The notes beneath the pieces are model-generated. The model did not search any database. It was not told the origin of the DNA and saw nothing but the letters and a program-made list of their open reading frames with translations. This document shows positions 7,332 through 15,637 of a stretch of DNA of 64,000 nucleotides, piece by piece. A program made the position numbers and the translations under genes. Origin of the DNA: Archaeoglobus profundus DSM 5631 (GTDB lineage Archaea > Halobacteriota > Archaeoglobi > Archaeoglobales > Archaeoglobaceae). The stretch is taken from contig NC_013741.1 of the NCBI RefSeq assembly GCF_000025285.1, positions 1,116,001-1,180,000 of the forward strand, read 5' to 3'. Positions within the stretch are counted from its first letter, which is position 1, and every line of letters starts with the position of its first letter.

Positions 7332-8927
7332 ATGAAGTTCGATTCAAGGGAGTGGTTGGAGCTTGTTGAAAAGGATTTTGAGTCAGCTTGGCTTAGGAGT
7401 GGAGATATTCTGACAGAGAGAAGTTTAAACGAAAGATACCCCCTTTATCAATACGATTACGGACAGGAGCATCCAGTTTTTAAGACCATTCAAGAGTTGA
7501 GGAAGGCTTACCTATCCTTAGGATTCAAGGAGGTCATAAATCCGATAATTGTCGAGGATATTCACGTGAAGAAGCAGTTCGGAAAGGAGGCTTTGGCAGT
7601 TTTGGATCGATGCTTTTACTTGGCTACACTTCCAAAACCTAACGTCGGCATCTCAGCTGAGAAAGTAAGAGATATAGAGAAAATACTGGGGAGAAAGCTT
7701 GAGAAAGATGAGATAGAAGAACTCAGGATGGTATTTCACAGCTACAAGAAGGGTAAGATTGATGGGGACGATCTTTCTTTTGAGATAGCAAAGGCTTTGA
7801 AAATCGACGATGCTAAAGCTGTTAAAATCATAGAACTCTTTCCAGAATTTAAGGAATTGAAGCCGATTCCAACGAGTTTAACGCTCAGAAGTCACATGAC
7901 GACTGGGTGGTTCATAACCTTAAGCAATGTAGCGGACAAAATGCCTCTACCGATAAAATTATTCAGCATAGACCGTTGCTTCAGAAGGGAGCAGGGGGAG
8001 AGTGCGGTAAGACTATACAGCTACTTCTCAGCGAGTTGCGTCTTGGTCGATGAGGATGTGAGCGTTGAGGATGGAAAGGCTATAGCTACAGCTTTGCTGA
8101 GACACTTCGGCTTCGAGAAGTTTAAGTTTAGGCTTGATGAGAAGAGGAGTAAGTACTACATTCCCGGGACTCAAACCGAAGTTTTTGCATTCCACCCCAA
8201 GCTTGTAGGTAGTAACACTAAATACAAAGACGGCTGGGTTGAGATAGCTACATTCGGAATATACTCCCCAACAGCCCTTTGCCACTACGGTATCGATTAT
8301 CCCGTCCTAAATCTTGGTTTAGGTGTTGAAAGGTTGGCTATGATTCTCTACGGCTATACGGACGTTAGAAAGATGGTTTACATGCAGGATGTAGTGTTGA
8401 GTGACTTGGACATAGCCAAAGCGATAAGGATAAAAGAAGTTCCTCAGACATCAGTTGGCTTTAAGGTTGCAAATGCCGTAATAAGGACAGCTGAGAAACA
8501 TGCAAATGAGAAAAGTCCATGCGAGTTCTTAGCCTTTGAAGGCGAGCTTTACGGCAAGGATTTCAGAGTTTACGTTTTTGAAGTTGAGGAAAATACCAAG
8601 CTCTGTGGTCCAGCCTATGCGAACGAGATAGTTGTCTACAAGAACAGCGTTTACGGAATTCCAAGGAATGAAAAATTCAAAGAGTACTTCGAGAACGGAA
8701 TTCCTACCGGGATTAGATACATAGACAGCTTCGCATACTACATCGGTAAAAAGGTTGAGGAGATGGTTGCAAGAGGAGAAGGTGGAGTCTTGAGGGTGAG
8801 GGTTGTTGAGAGCCCAAGTGATGTGAACGTAACAATTCAAGAGAATGTAATAAGATACATAGCTTCGAAAGGTGGTAAGATAGACATCAGAGGACCAATG
8901 TTCGTGAACGTTAAGGTTGAGCTTTGA
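7332..8927 (+). CDS. sepS: O-phosphoseryl-tRNA(Cys) synthetase (SepRS)
   Basis: A 531-residue class II synthetase. Motif 2 is visible as FSIDRCFRREQGE and motif 3 as GLGVERLAMILYG, with a TSLTLRSHMTTGWF core segment before them. SepRS charges tRNA(Cys) with O-phosphoserine, which SepCysS then converts to Cys-tRNA. It is known from methanogens and Archaeoglobus. The size fits the family (about 530-550). The ATG at 7332 lies 5 nt after the gatA stop. Next to gatCA it makes a cluster of two indirect aminoacylation routes. The 3' end overlaps the convergent DHH nuclease gene by 17 nt. SepCysS is not in this window. Confidence 0.92.
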   Translation: MKFDSREWLELVEKDFESAWLRSGDILTERSLNERYPLYQYDYGQEHPVFKTIQELRKAYLSLGFKEVINPIIVEDIHVKKQFGKEALAVLDRCFYLATLPKPNVGISAEKVRDIEKILGRKLEKDEIEELRMVFHSYKKGKIDGDDLSFEIAKALKIDDAKAVKIIELFPEFKELKPIPTSLTLRSHMTTGWFITLSNVADKMPLPIKLFSIDRCFRREQGESAVRLYSYFSASCVLVDEDVSVEDGKAIATALLRHFGFEKFKFRLDEKRSKYYIPGTQTEVFAFHPKLVGSNTKYKDGWVEIATFGIYSPTALCHYGIDYPVLNLGLGVERLAMILYGYTDVRKMVYMQDVVLSDLDIAKAIRIKEVPQTSVGFKVANAVIRTAEKHANEKSPCEFLAFEGELYGKDFRVYVFEVEENTKLCGPAYANEIVVYKNSVYGIPRNEKFKEYFENGIPTGIRYIDSFAYYIGKKVEEMVARGEGGVLRVRVVESPSDVNVTIQENVIRYIASKGGKIDIRGPMFVNVKVEL

Positions 8928-10290
8928 TCTGTCCTTCTACAACCCTGTTGAACTCTTCCAAGAATTCCCACTCCTTCCCCTTCGGTATTATAGCTCCAGC
9001 CGCTATCTTGTGACCCCCTCCATGCCCTCCCACCTTTCTGCAAGCGATTTCGATAGCTTTAGCCAAATTCAAGCCTTTTTCAACGAGTCTTTGTGTTGCC
9101 CTTGCAGAAACCTTAACTCCTTCATCGCAGTTTGCGAAGGCAACTATAGGCTTATCCAAATTTGCCTTACAATAGCACATGCCAGCCACTATTCCTACAA
9201 TCGTATCCAGTATATCATCCCTTGCATGGAAGAACTGAACGCTCTTAAACTCCCTCAACCTATCGAGAGCAATCTTTATTCCTTCAGATAGGTTTTTGCG
9301 GTGTTGTTGCAACAGCTTCCGAGCCTTCTTGAATGCCCATTCATCACATCCGTTCAAAATTCCCAAGCAAACCCTCAAACCTATGTCAGCTTTGCTATAC
9401 CTTGCAGTTGCATTCAGAAGCGTTGAAAACTCCATAGCATCTCTGAGCTCAGTTCCCTCAACCTGTTTGGTCAGTATGTAGCACTCCCCGACTATCCTCT
9501 TTATGTAGCTCAAAGGGTACCCATGCTTCATGCATATCCTCACAAGCTCGGAAACAACCGCTCTTTTCTCGCCCCTACTCAAATCTATCCATCTCCTCCA
9601 ATCCTCATCTTTTAAGGGGATTCCCAGCCTTCTCAAAAGTTCTATAGACCCCCTCTCACTCCCGCTAACGCCCGGTATATAGGGATCAAAGTTGTACTCA
9701 AGCATCTTAAAAACAGGTCTCGTCTGCTTGCCGAAAAACCTCAGATCTTTTTCAACTTTCAAAAATCCGTGCTTAACTCCCTCTTCAATCAGAAATTTGT
9801 TCAATCCAACGAGCTTGCAGTTCTTAGAGTCCTGCAGATCTCCTATAGCTCCAACGATCGCCAATTGAATTAAATCTACGTGGTTCATAGGATTTAAAAA
9901 CTTCGCAACCAGATAAGTCGCTCCAGAACCGCTCAAATCGTAACTCCCATCGTATCCGAAATCGTGTGGGTTTAGCTGGTATCTGTAGTAACCTTCAGGA
10001 ATGTGATGATCAGTTATAACGCAATCGAGCTTAAATCTCACTATGTCTTTTATACAACCGCTACCCAAATCCGTAAACCAGACGAACTCGTTTGAAAGTT
10101 CTTCAATTTTCTTAGAATCTAAGTTCTTGACAAACTTAATCTCACAATCAATTCCCGCCCTCCTAAGACTTTCAAAAGCTATCGCACCCGACGTAATTCC
10201 ATCTGCATCTATATGAGTAACGATTTTAACGTATTCCCTCTTTTTTATCTTGTCAGCTAGTTCTCTAGCCCTCTTCAAAATCTCTTTCAT
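8911..10290 (-). CDS. RecJ-like DHH/DHHA1 nuclease (archaeal GAN/RecJ type)
   Basis: A 459-residue DHH-superfamily phosphoesterase. Metal-binding motifs are in order: THIDADGITSG (about residue 28-38), WFTDLG (about 70), ITDHHIPEGY (DHH, about 95) and GAIGDLQDS (about 150). The C-terminal DHHA1 signature GGHGGGHKIAAGA is near 435. Archaeal relatives are single-strand exonucleases; some (GAN) associate with the GINS-MCM replisome as Cdc45-like partners, others act in RNA turnover. Which one this is cannot be told by eye. The start is the ATG at 10290 rather than the upstream TTG. It converges on sepS and diverges from the pilus ATPase gene. Confidence 0.85.
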   Translation of the reverse strand: MKEILKRARELADKIKKREYVKIVTHIDADGITSGAIAFESLRRAGIDCEIKFVKNLDSKKIEELSNEFVWFTDLGSGCIKDIVRFKLDCVITDHHIPEGYYRYQLNPHDFGYDGSYDLSGSGATYLVAKFLNPMNHVDLIQLAIVGAIGDLQDSKNCKLVGLNKFLIEEGVKHGFLKVEKDLRFFGKQTRPVFKMLEYNFDPYIPGVSGSERGSIELLRRLGIPLKDEDWRRWIDLSRGEKRAVVSELVRICMKHGYPLSYIKRIVGECYILTKQVEGTELRDAMEFSTLLNATARYSKADIGLRVCLGILNGCDEWAFKKARKLLQQHRKNLSEGIKIALDRLREFKSVQFFHARDDILDTIVGIVAGMCYCKANLDKPIVAFANCDEGVKVSARATQRLVEKGLNLAKAIEIACRKVGGHGGGHKIAAGAIIPKGKEWEFLEEFNRVVEGQIKAQP

Positions 10291-10361
10291 CGAAAAAAGA
10301 CTTTGCAATATCTAAAAAGGGTTTCGAAAGACTTTTGACTTTTAGAGGGGAATAGCCCCAA

Positions 10362-11894
10362 ATGATACCAATCTACTATCGAAAGCTCTTGGAGATTTAC
10401 GAAACGTTGAAGGTGCCGTTAGTTGACTCGTCGGTTCCTGAGGGCTATGAAGTTGTCGAGGAGTACTGGCTTGTACCCAACTTCACGCTAATTCAGATAA
10501 GAAGAAATGTCGATACTCTTGAAAAAGTGTACTGGATTATAGAGCCTCAGGTAACTAGAAACGAGCTCGAACTCTTGAGCATACTATTTGACGACCTAAG
10601 AAGGAAGGTAGTTCTTAAGGAGATTTTGCTGAGCGAGGAAGAAAAGATTAGAGTCGTTTTGTCTGCTTTAAAGGAGATATTAGATGACTACGGCCTTAAG
10701 CTGAAATCGGATTTAACCCTTAAAATTCTTTACTACTTAATGAGAGATTTCTTCGGATACGGAGCTATAGATCCCTTTTTGATCGATCCAAATTTGGAAG
10801 ACGTATCTTGCGACGGATATAACATACCGACCTACGTCTTCCATAGGAAGCACGGTAGCATGAAAACCAACGTATCCTTTACGCAGGAAGAGCTTGATAA
10901 CCTCGTCCTACTCCTAGGTCAAAAAGCTGGGAAGCATATATCCTACGCAAATCCATTGGTTGATGCAACACTTCCAGACGGTTCGAGAATTCAGATAACG
11001 TATGGAACCGATGTATCTACAAGGGGTTCGTCTTTTACCATAAGAAAGTTTAGAGTTGAGCCTTTCACACCAATCGATCTCATAGCGTACGGAACGTTTA
11101 ACGCTGGTCTCTTGGCTTATTACTGGCTACTCATAGAGAACAAGATGAACGTAATGGTGATAGGTGAAACAGCTGCTGGGAAAACTACAACACTTAACGC
11201 TTTACTCATGTTCATACCTCCCGAGGCAAAGGTTATCTCGATAGAGGACACGAGAGAAATTCAACTCTTTCACGAAAACTGGATTGCTGAGGTTACAAGA
11301 ACAGGAGTTGAGGGACAGGAGATTGATATGTACGATTTGCTCAGAGCAGCTTTAAGACAGAGGCCGGATTACATAGTTGTAGGAGAAGTTAGAGGCAGGG
11401 AGGCTATGACGTTATTTCAAGCAATGTCCACTGGACACGCTGGTTACGCAACGTTTCACGCTGGAGATGTAAATCAACTAATATACAGGCTTGAAAATCC
11501 TCCTTTGAACGTGCCTAGAGTGATGATACAGTTCTTAGACTCCATAATCGTACAGTTCATGTGGACATTCAGAGGTGTTAGAAAGAGAAGGGTCAAGGAG
11601 ATAGTTGAGGTTGTAGGGTTAGAACCCGAAAGCAAAGAGCTCTTGATAAGCAGAGTCTTTAAATGGGATCCAGCAAGCGACAGCTACATTCAGCTTGCAG
11701 ATTCGAAAAAGCTTGAAAAGATAGCAGTAATGCAGGGCATTGAGGTCATTGATGTCTTTGAAGAACTGAAGAGGAGAAAGGAGTTTTTAGAGATGTTATA
11801 TCAGAAAGGGATACGAGATTACAAGGAAGTGACTAAGCACATCCACATGTATTACAGAAATCCTGAAAAGGCTTTTGAGGTGTTGAAAGAATGA
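10362..11894 (+). CDS. Secretion/pilus ATPase of the ArlI/GspE family
   Basis: A 510-residue type II/IV secretion ATPase. It has the N-terminal domain of the archaeal ArlI/PilT-like group, then Walker A GETAAGKTTT (about residue 267), the Asp box SIEDTREIQL, Walker B DYIVVGEVRGREA and the His box ATFHAGD. It would drive assembly of a pilus, archaellum or related filament as a hexamer at the inner membrane face. The next gene overlaps by 4 nt and encodes its membrane platform. No pilin or other archaellum gene is adjacent, so a type IV pilus-like machine is at least as likely as the archaellum motor. A weak TATA-like stretch lies about 30 nt upstream. Confidence 0.85.
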   Translation: MIPIYYRKLLEIYETLKVPLVDSSVPEGYEVVEEYWLVPNFTLIQIRRNVDTLEKVYWIIEPQVTRNELELLSILFDDLRRKVVLKEILLSEEEKIRVVLSALKEILDDYGLKLKSDLTLKILYYLMRDFFGYGAIDPFLIDPNLEDVSCDGYNIPTYVFHRKHGSMKTNVSFTQEELDNLVLLLGQKAGKHISYANPLVDATLPDGSRIQITYGTDVSTRGSSFTIRKFRVEPFTPIDLIAYGTFNAGLLAYYWLLIENKMNVMVIGETAAGKTTTLNALLMFIPPEAKVISIEDTREIQLFHENWIAEVTRTGVEGQEIDMYDLLRAALRQRPDYIVVGEVRGREAMTLFQAMSTGHAGYATFHAGDVNQLIYRLENPPLNVPRVMIQFLDSIIVQFMWTFRGVRKRRVKEIVEVVGLEPESKELLISRVFKWDPASDSYIQLADSKKLEKIAVMQGIEVIDVFEELKRRKEFLEMLYQKGIRDYKEVTKHIHMYYRNPEKAFEVLKE

Positions 11895-13777
11895 GAGAAA
11901 CTGTTAAAGTTTACGTTCCAAAGTTTTTCATAAGGAGATGTACTAGAAGAGTTTTGAAAAATAGGGAAAAGTACAGAGATCTTGAGAAAGCGCTAGTTTC
12001 CGCCAGGTTACCTTTAAACGTTCAGGAGTTACTAGCGATCGCGAGTTTCTACTCTATAATCTCTTTTTTTATCGGGTTAATGTTGGGTATGATTATCGTT
12101 CTTACTACTTCACCTACACTTCTCCTATACATCGCAAGCTACACACCGTTCTACAACTACGTTTCGGAAAATTACTATCTCATAAGGAAGGTCTATCCAG
12201 CTATTGCAATCATTTTTGGGTTAATAGCGTACAAGCTTACTAGTTATTCAATTCTATCGTATCCCTTCTTTCTTGCAAAGAGGAGGAGAAATGAAATAGA
12301 ACTCTACTTGCCGCACGCCATAAGCATGATGTACAGCATGGCTACGGGAGGAATTCCAATTCACAACATGATCAGAACTGTGGCAGAATCAAAGCACATC
12401 TTCGGTGAGTTGAGCAGAGAGTTCATGATAATAGTTGAAATGGTTGATGTCTTTAAGAGGAACATTTACGATGGAATGAGGTTCGTTAGAGATACAACCC
12501 CCTCCCCTCAGCTTTCATCATTTCTGGACAACATGATATTCATTCTTGAAGGAGGAGGTAGGCTTTCAGAATTTTTGAGAAGAAAATCTGAGGAGCTTTC
12601 TGAAGAGAGAGAAAGAACTTTCGAATCCTTCATAGAGTTACTGGGTATGATGGCAGAAGTTTACATAGCACTGTTCGTAGTCCTCCCTCTATTCCTGCTC
12701 ATAGTTTTGTCCGTTACTAGAATATTGGGAACTCCATTCGAAATTTACAGGATCATCCTAATTGTTACGCTCCCCGTTGCCACTTTTATGTTCATGTATA
12801 TCATAAGATCGATAATTCCACTACCGAAAGTTAAGCTTGAAGAATTCGAAAGAAGGTACGAACTCGTTAAAGCTAATGTAGTCGAGGGATTCAGAGATTC
12901 TTTCACAATCGATAGAATTAAGAGGTTTAAAAAGAAAATCCTAAGACTGTTGTTACATCCGTTCAAGGAAAGAATCTACGATATTAATCTGAAGGTTGTT
13001 CTGTTTCACGTAACACTTGCATCAATCGTCGTCTTTCTTATATCCTTAAGATACCTCAGGCTTGAACACACACTACTTTTAGCTATTTCAGCATTCGTAA
13101 TTCCTCTGATAATCTTAGTTGAAATAAAGGAGAGAGTCATGAGAAAAACCGAAGAAAGAATTCCAGATGTTTTTTCCGAACTTGCAATGCTAAATGAGGC
13201 TGGTTTAACAGTACTTGAAGGTTTAAGAGTTTTGTCTCAAACCGAAATGGGGTTACTCACGAGGGAAATCGCCGTTATGAGAAGGGAAATAGAGTGGGGT
13301 GTTTTGATTCCAAGAGCCTTTATAAGATTGGGAATCAGAGTAAAGAGCGATATACTATCCAAAATAGTACCTGTCGTTGTAAAAGCTTTGGAAACAGCAC
13401 CGACTATTAAAGATGCCTTTAACGTGGTTGCGAGATATGCGGATACAGAAGTGGCGTTTAAAAAGAGAATGCGAAGCAGTACATTACTCTACGTGATCAT
13501 AATATACATGTGCATAGTGGTATTCTTGACGACAACATACATGATAATAACCAGCTTCTTCAAACCTTTTGTAGGACTTTCTGGAGTGAGTGTTGGAGGG
13601 TACGCTTTATCTTTTGACGTTGAATATATAAAGAACTCATTCTTACAAGTTGCTATGATGGTTGGTGTACTGTCCGGTCTTGTCGCTGGTCAAATAGGAG
13701 AGGGGAACGCACTCCTAGGGTTAAAGCACTCATACATCTTTACAATTATGACCTATATGGTCTTCAACCTCATGTAA
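11891..13777 (+). CDS. Pilus/archaellum membrane platform protein, tandem T2SSF (ArlJ/TadC-like)
   Basis: A 628-residue polytopic membrane protein. Two type II secretion F domains appear as cytoplasmic helical bundles (about residues 130-230 and 415-525), each flanked by hydrophobic segments: about 50-75, 98-120, 250-305 and 372-415, plus a final pair near 535-620. Archaeal platform proteins anchor the ATPase and help extrude pilin subunits. Overlap with the ATPase gene by 4 nt supports a two-gene operon. The 3' end overlaps the convergent kinase gene by 48 nt. At 628 residues it is longer than most ArlJ proteins (about 550), in line with a non-archaellum pilus system. Confidence 0.82.
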   Translation: MRETVKVYVPKFFIRRCTRRVLKNREKYRDLEKALVSARLPLNVQELLAIASFYSIISFFIGLMLGMIIVLTTSPTLLLYIASYTPFYNYVSENYYLIRKVYPAIAIIFGLIAYKLTSYSILSYPFFLAKRRRNEIELYLPHAISMMYSMATGGIPIHNMIRTVAESKHIFGELSREFMIIVEMVDVFKRNIYDGMRFVRDTTPSPQLSSFLDNMIFILEGGGRLSEFLRRKSEELSEERERTFESFIELLGMMAEVYIALFVVLPLFLLIVLSVTRILGTPFEIYRIILIVTLPVATFMFMYIIRSIIPLPKVKLEEFERRYELVKANVVEGFRDSFTIDRIKRFKKKILRLLLHPFKERIYDINLKVVLFHVTLASIVVFLISLRYLRLEHTLLLAISAFVIPLIILVEIKERVMRKTEERIPDVFSELAMLNEAGLTVLEGLRVLSQTEMGLLTREIAVMRREIEWGVLIPRAFIRLGIRVKSDILSKIVPVVVKALETAPTIKDAFNVVARYADTEVAFKKRMRSSTLLYVIIIYMCIVVFLTTTYMIITSFFKPFVGLSGVSVGGYALSFDVEYIKNSFLQVAMMVGVLSGLVAGQIGEGNALLGLKHSYIFTIMTYMVFNLM

Positions 13778-14617
13778 CGGTGGAAAGTTTCTTGCACCAT
13801 AACGCTGGATGTTGTAGCTTGCAACGAGGTTCCCAATCTTTAAGCATGTGTTCAAATCGTAGCCCTTAATATAGCAGTAGAAAAAGCCAACTGCAAAGGC
13901 ATCACCCGCACCAGTCGTATCTACAACCTTGACATCGTAAGCGGGATAATAGTAAACTCCATCTTGCGCTATTGCCTTCGCTCCTTCTTTCCCCATTGTA
14001 ATCACGAAGATATCGACAAACTTGAGAATATCTTCTTCATCTACACCTAGAAGATCAAACTCCGCTTTGGATGTTATAGCTATATCGATGTATTTGAGAA
14101 TTCCTTTCAGCTTCTCAAAACCCATGATCACATAGGGATAGCTCATGCTAAGAATTACAGTTTTTCCGAATTCCTTAGCCCTTTTAGCAATATCCGTGTG
14201 TACATCGAGACTTTTTTCAGATGGAAAGGGATCTAGATAGAAATAGTCATTCATCTTAAAGTCTTCATCATCCATTTCAAGCTTTAAGACTCCAGAAGCG
14301 TTCGGATGAACAAAGAATGTTCTCTCTCCATCTCTATCAACGTAAACGTTAACCTTTCCCGTTTTCTCATGGGTAACTGACAACTTGAGATAAACTCCTT
14401 TCATACTGTCTTTAAACAGTTCAGCATCCTCATCCTTTCCAATAGTGGAGTAAAATGAGCATTTGACACCGTATCTTGATAATCCATAAATTACGTTCGC
14501 TCCAGCCCCTCCAGCTGATTTAACTGTACTTTTGACGACAGCATGCCCCCCTCTTGGCGGATACTGGTCTATTGTGTGAATGTAATCTATTAAAGCTGGG
14601 CCTACTCCTGCAAACAT
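13730..14617 (-). CDS. PfkB/ribokinase-family sugar or nucleoside kinase
   Basis: A 295-residue PfkB-family kinase. Signature 1 is GGAGANVIYGLSRYG (about residue 36-50) and signature 2 is DTTGAGDAFAVGFF (about 235-248), which includes the catalytic Asp and the anion hole. Nearby, VITMGKEGA and the ATP-lid region are normal. The substrate (ribose, adenosine, fructose phosphate or another) cannot be inferred from sequence alone. The gene lies 18 nt downstream of the TAXI receptor gene on the same strand and may share its transcript. That would suit phosphorylation of an imported or scavenged compound, although this link is inference. Its end overlaps the convergent platform gene. Confidence 0.85.
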   Translation of the reverse strand: MFAGVGPALIDYIHTIDQYPPRGGHAVVKSTVKSAGGAGANVIYGLSRYGVKCSFYSTIGKDEDAELFKDSMKGVYLKLSVTHEKTGKVNVYVDRDGERTFFVHPNASGVLKLEMDDEDFKMNDYFYLDPFPSEKSLDVHTDIAKRAKEFGKTVILSMSYPYVIMGFEKLKGILKYIDIAITSKAEFDLLGVDEEDILKFVDIFVITMGKEGAKAIAQDGVYYYPAYDVKVVDTTGAGDAFAVGFFYCYIKGYDLNTCLKIGNLVASYNIQRYGARNFPPLHEVEDHIGHNCKDV

Positions 14618-14635
14618 AAAAAATAGAAGGAGAAT

Positions 14636-15634
14636 TTAGATAAGACCTTTTTCCTTGTAGAACTTCTCAGCACCAGGGTGTAATGGTATAGACATACCGT
14701 CTAGCGCAGTTTCAAGTGTTATGTCCTTAGCTCTCTGGTGTGCCTCTACAAGCTCATCCGTATGTTCAAATATTGCCTTGGTTACCTTGTAGATGATATC
14801 CTTGGGGATATCCTCTCTAGTAGCAAGCATTGCCATGACTGCAACGCTCTTTACATCCTTGTCAAGACCCTTGTAAGTTTCAGCTGGTATGATGTACTGC
14901 GTGTAGAATGGATACTTCTCCTTAAGCTTCTCGTAAATCTCGTCTGGCACTTCAACGATGTAAACATCTCTGACAGATGCCAGCTCCATGACAGCAGATG
15001 TAGGAACTCCAGCAACTATGAATCCAGCATCTATAGTTCCATCCTTCAAAGCGTCAGCAACCTCTTTAAAGTTCAAATACTCAAAATGCGTATTACTCTC
15101 ATTAATTCCGGCCGCTTCTAGGATTTGCAATGCGTCCACCGCAGTTCCACTTCCCGGTGCACCAACAGCAACCTTCTTACCCTTCAAATCGTATATCGTC
15201 CTGATTCCTTTGTCCTTCAGCGTTACGATTTGAATGACTTCTGGATAGAGTGTGGCAATTCCCCTTATGTTCTTAATCGGGTTGTCCTTGAACATTTCAA
15301 TGCCGTGATAAGCGTAGTAGGCTATGTCATTCTGGAGTAATGCCAATTCAGCTTCTCCCGAACCCAGTTTTCTGGCATTGGCAACAGATGCACCAGAAGT
15401 TACGGCTGTAGCCTCAACACCGTCAACGTAAACGTATTTGTTTATTATGTTAGCCATGGCTCCACCAATCGGATAGTACGTTCCAGCAGCACCACCAGTC
15501 AAAATTGTCAGATGATAAACTTCTGGAGTTGTTGCTACTGGCGTAGTTTCAGATGGTTTTTCTGGGGCCTGCTGAGCACATCCAAGAATTACAATTGCAC
15601 TAAGCAGAACAAAAAACACCAAACTTTTCCTCAT
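14636..15634 (-). CDS. TAXI-type TRAP transporter substrate-binding lipoprotein
   Basis: A 332-residue extracytoplasmic receptor. The first 19 residues are a lipoprotein signal ending in a VILGC lipobox, followed by a P/T/E-rich linker. The TAXI-family core begins HLTILTGGAAGTYYPIGGAMA and continues with the typical VGAPGSGTAVDALQILEA loop. TAXI receptors capture small organic acids or amino acids such as glutamate and hand them to the fused TRAP permease, driven by ion gradients. The permease gene is 3 nt upstream in transcription order and the PfkB kinase is downstream. The substrate is not decidable here. Confidence 0.92.
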   Translation of the reverse strand: MRKSLVFFVLLSAIVILGCAQQAPEKPSETTPVATTPEVYHLTILTGGAAGTYYPIGGAMANIINKYVYVDGVEATAVTSGASVANARKLGSGEAELALLQNDIAYYAYHGIEMFKDNPIKNIRGIATLYPEVIQIVTLKDKGIRTIYDLKGKKVAVGAPGSGTAVDALQILEAAGINESNTHFEYLNFKEVADALKDGTIDAGFIVAGVPTSAVMELASVRDVYIVEVPDEIYEKLKEKYPFYTQYIIPAETYKGLDKDVKSVAVMAMLATREDIPKDIIYKVTKAIFEHTDELVEAHQRAKDITLETALDGMSIPLHPGAEKFYKEKGLI

Positions 15635-15637
15635 ATT

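Noticed and set aside
10362-13777. Definite archaellum ArlI/ArlJ assignment
   Set aside because: Family motifs do not separate archaellum from other pilus ATPases, and neighbours do not support it.
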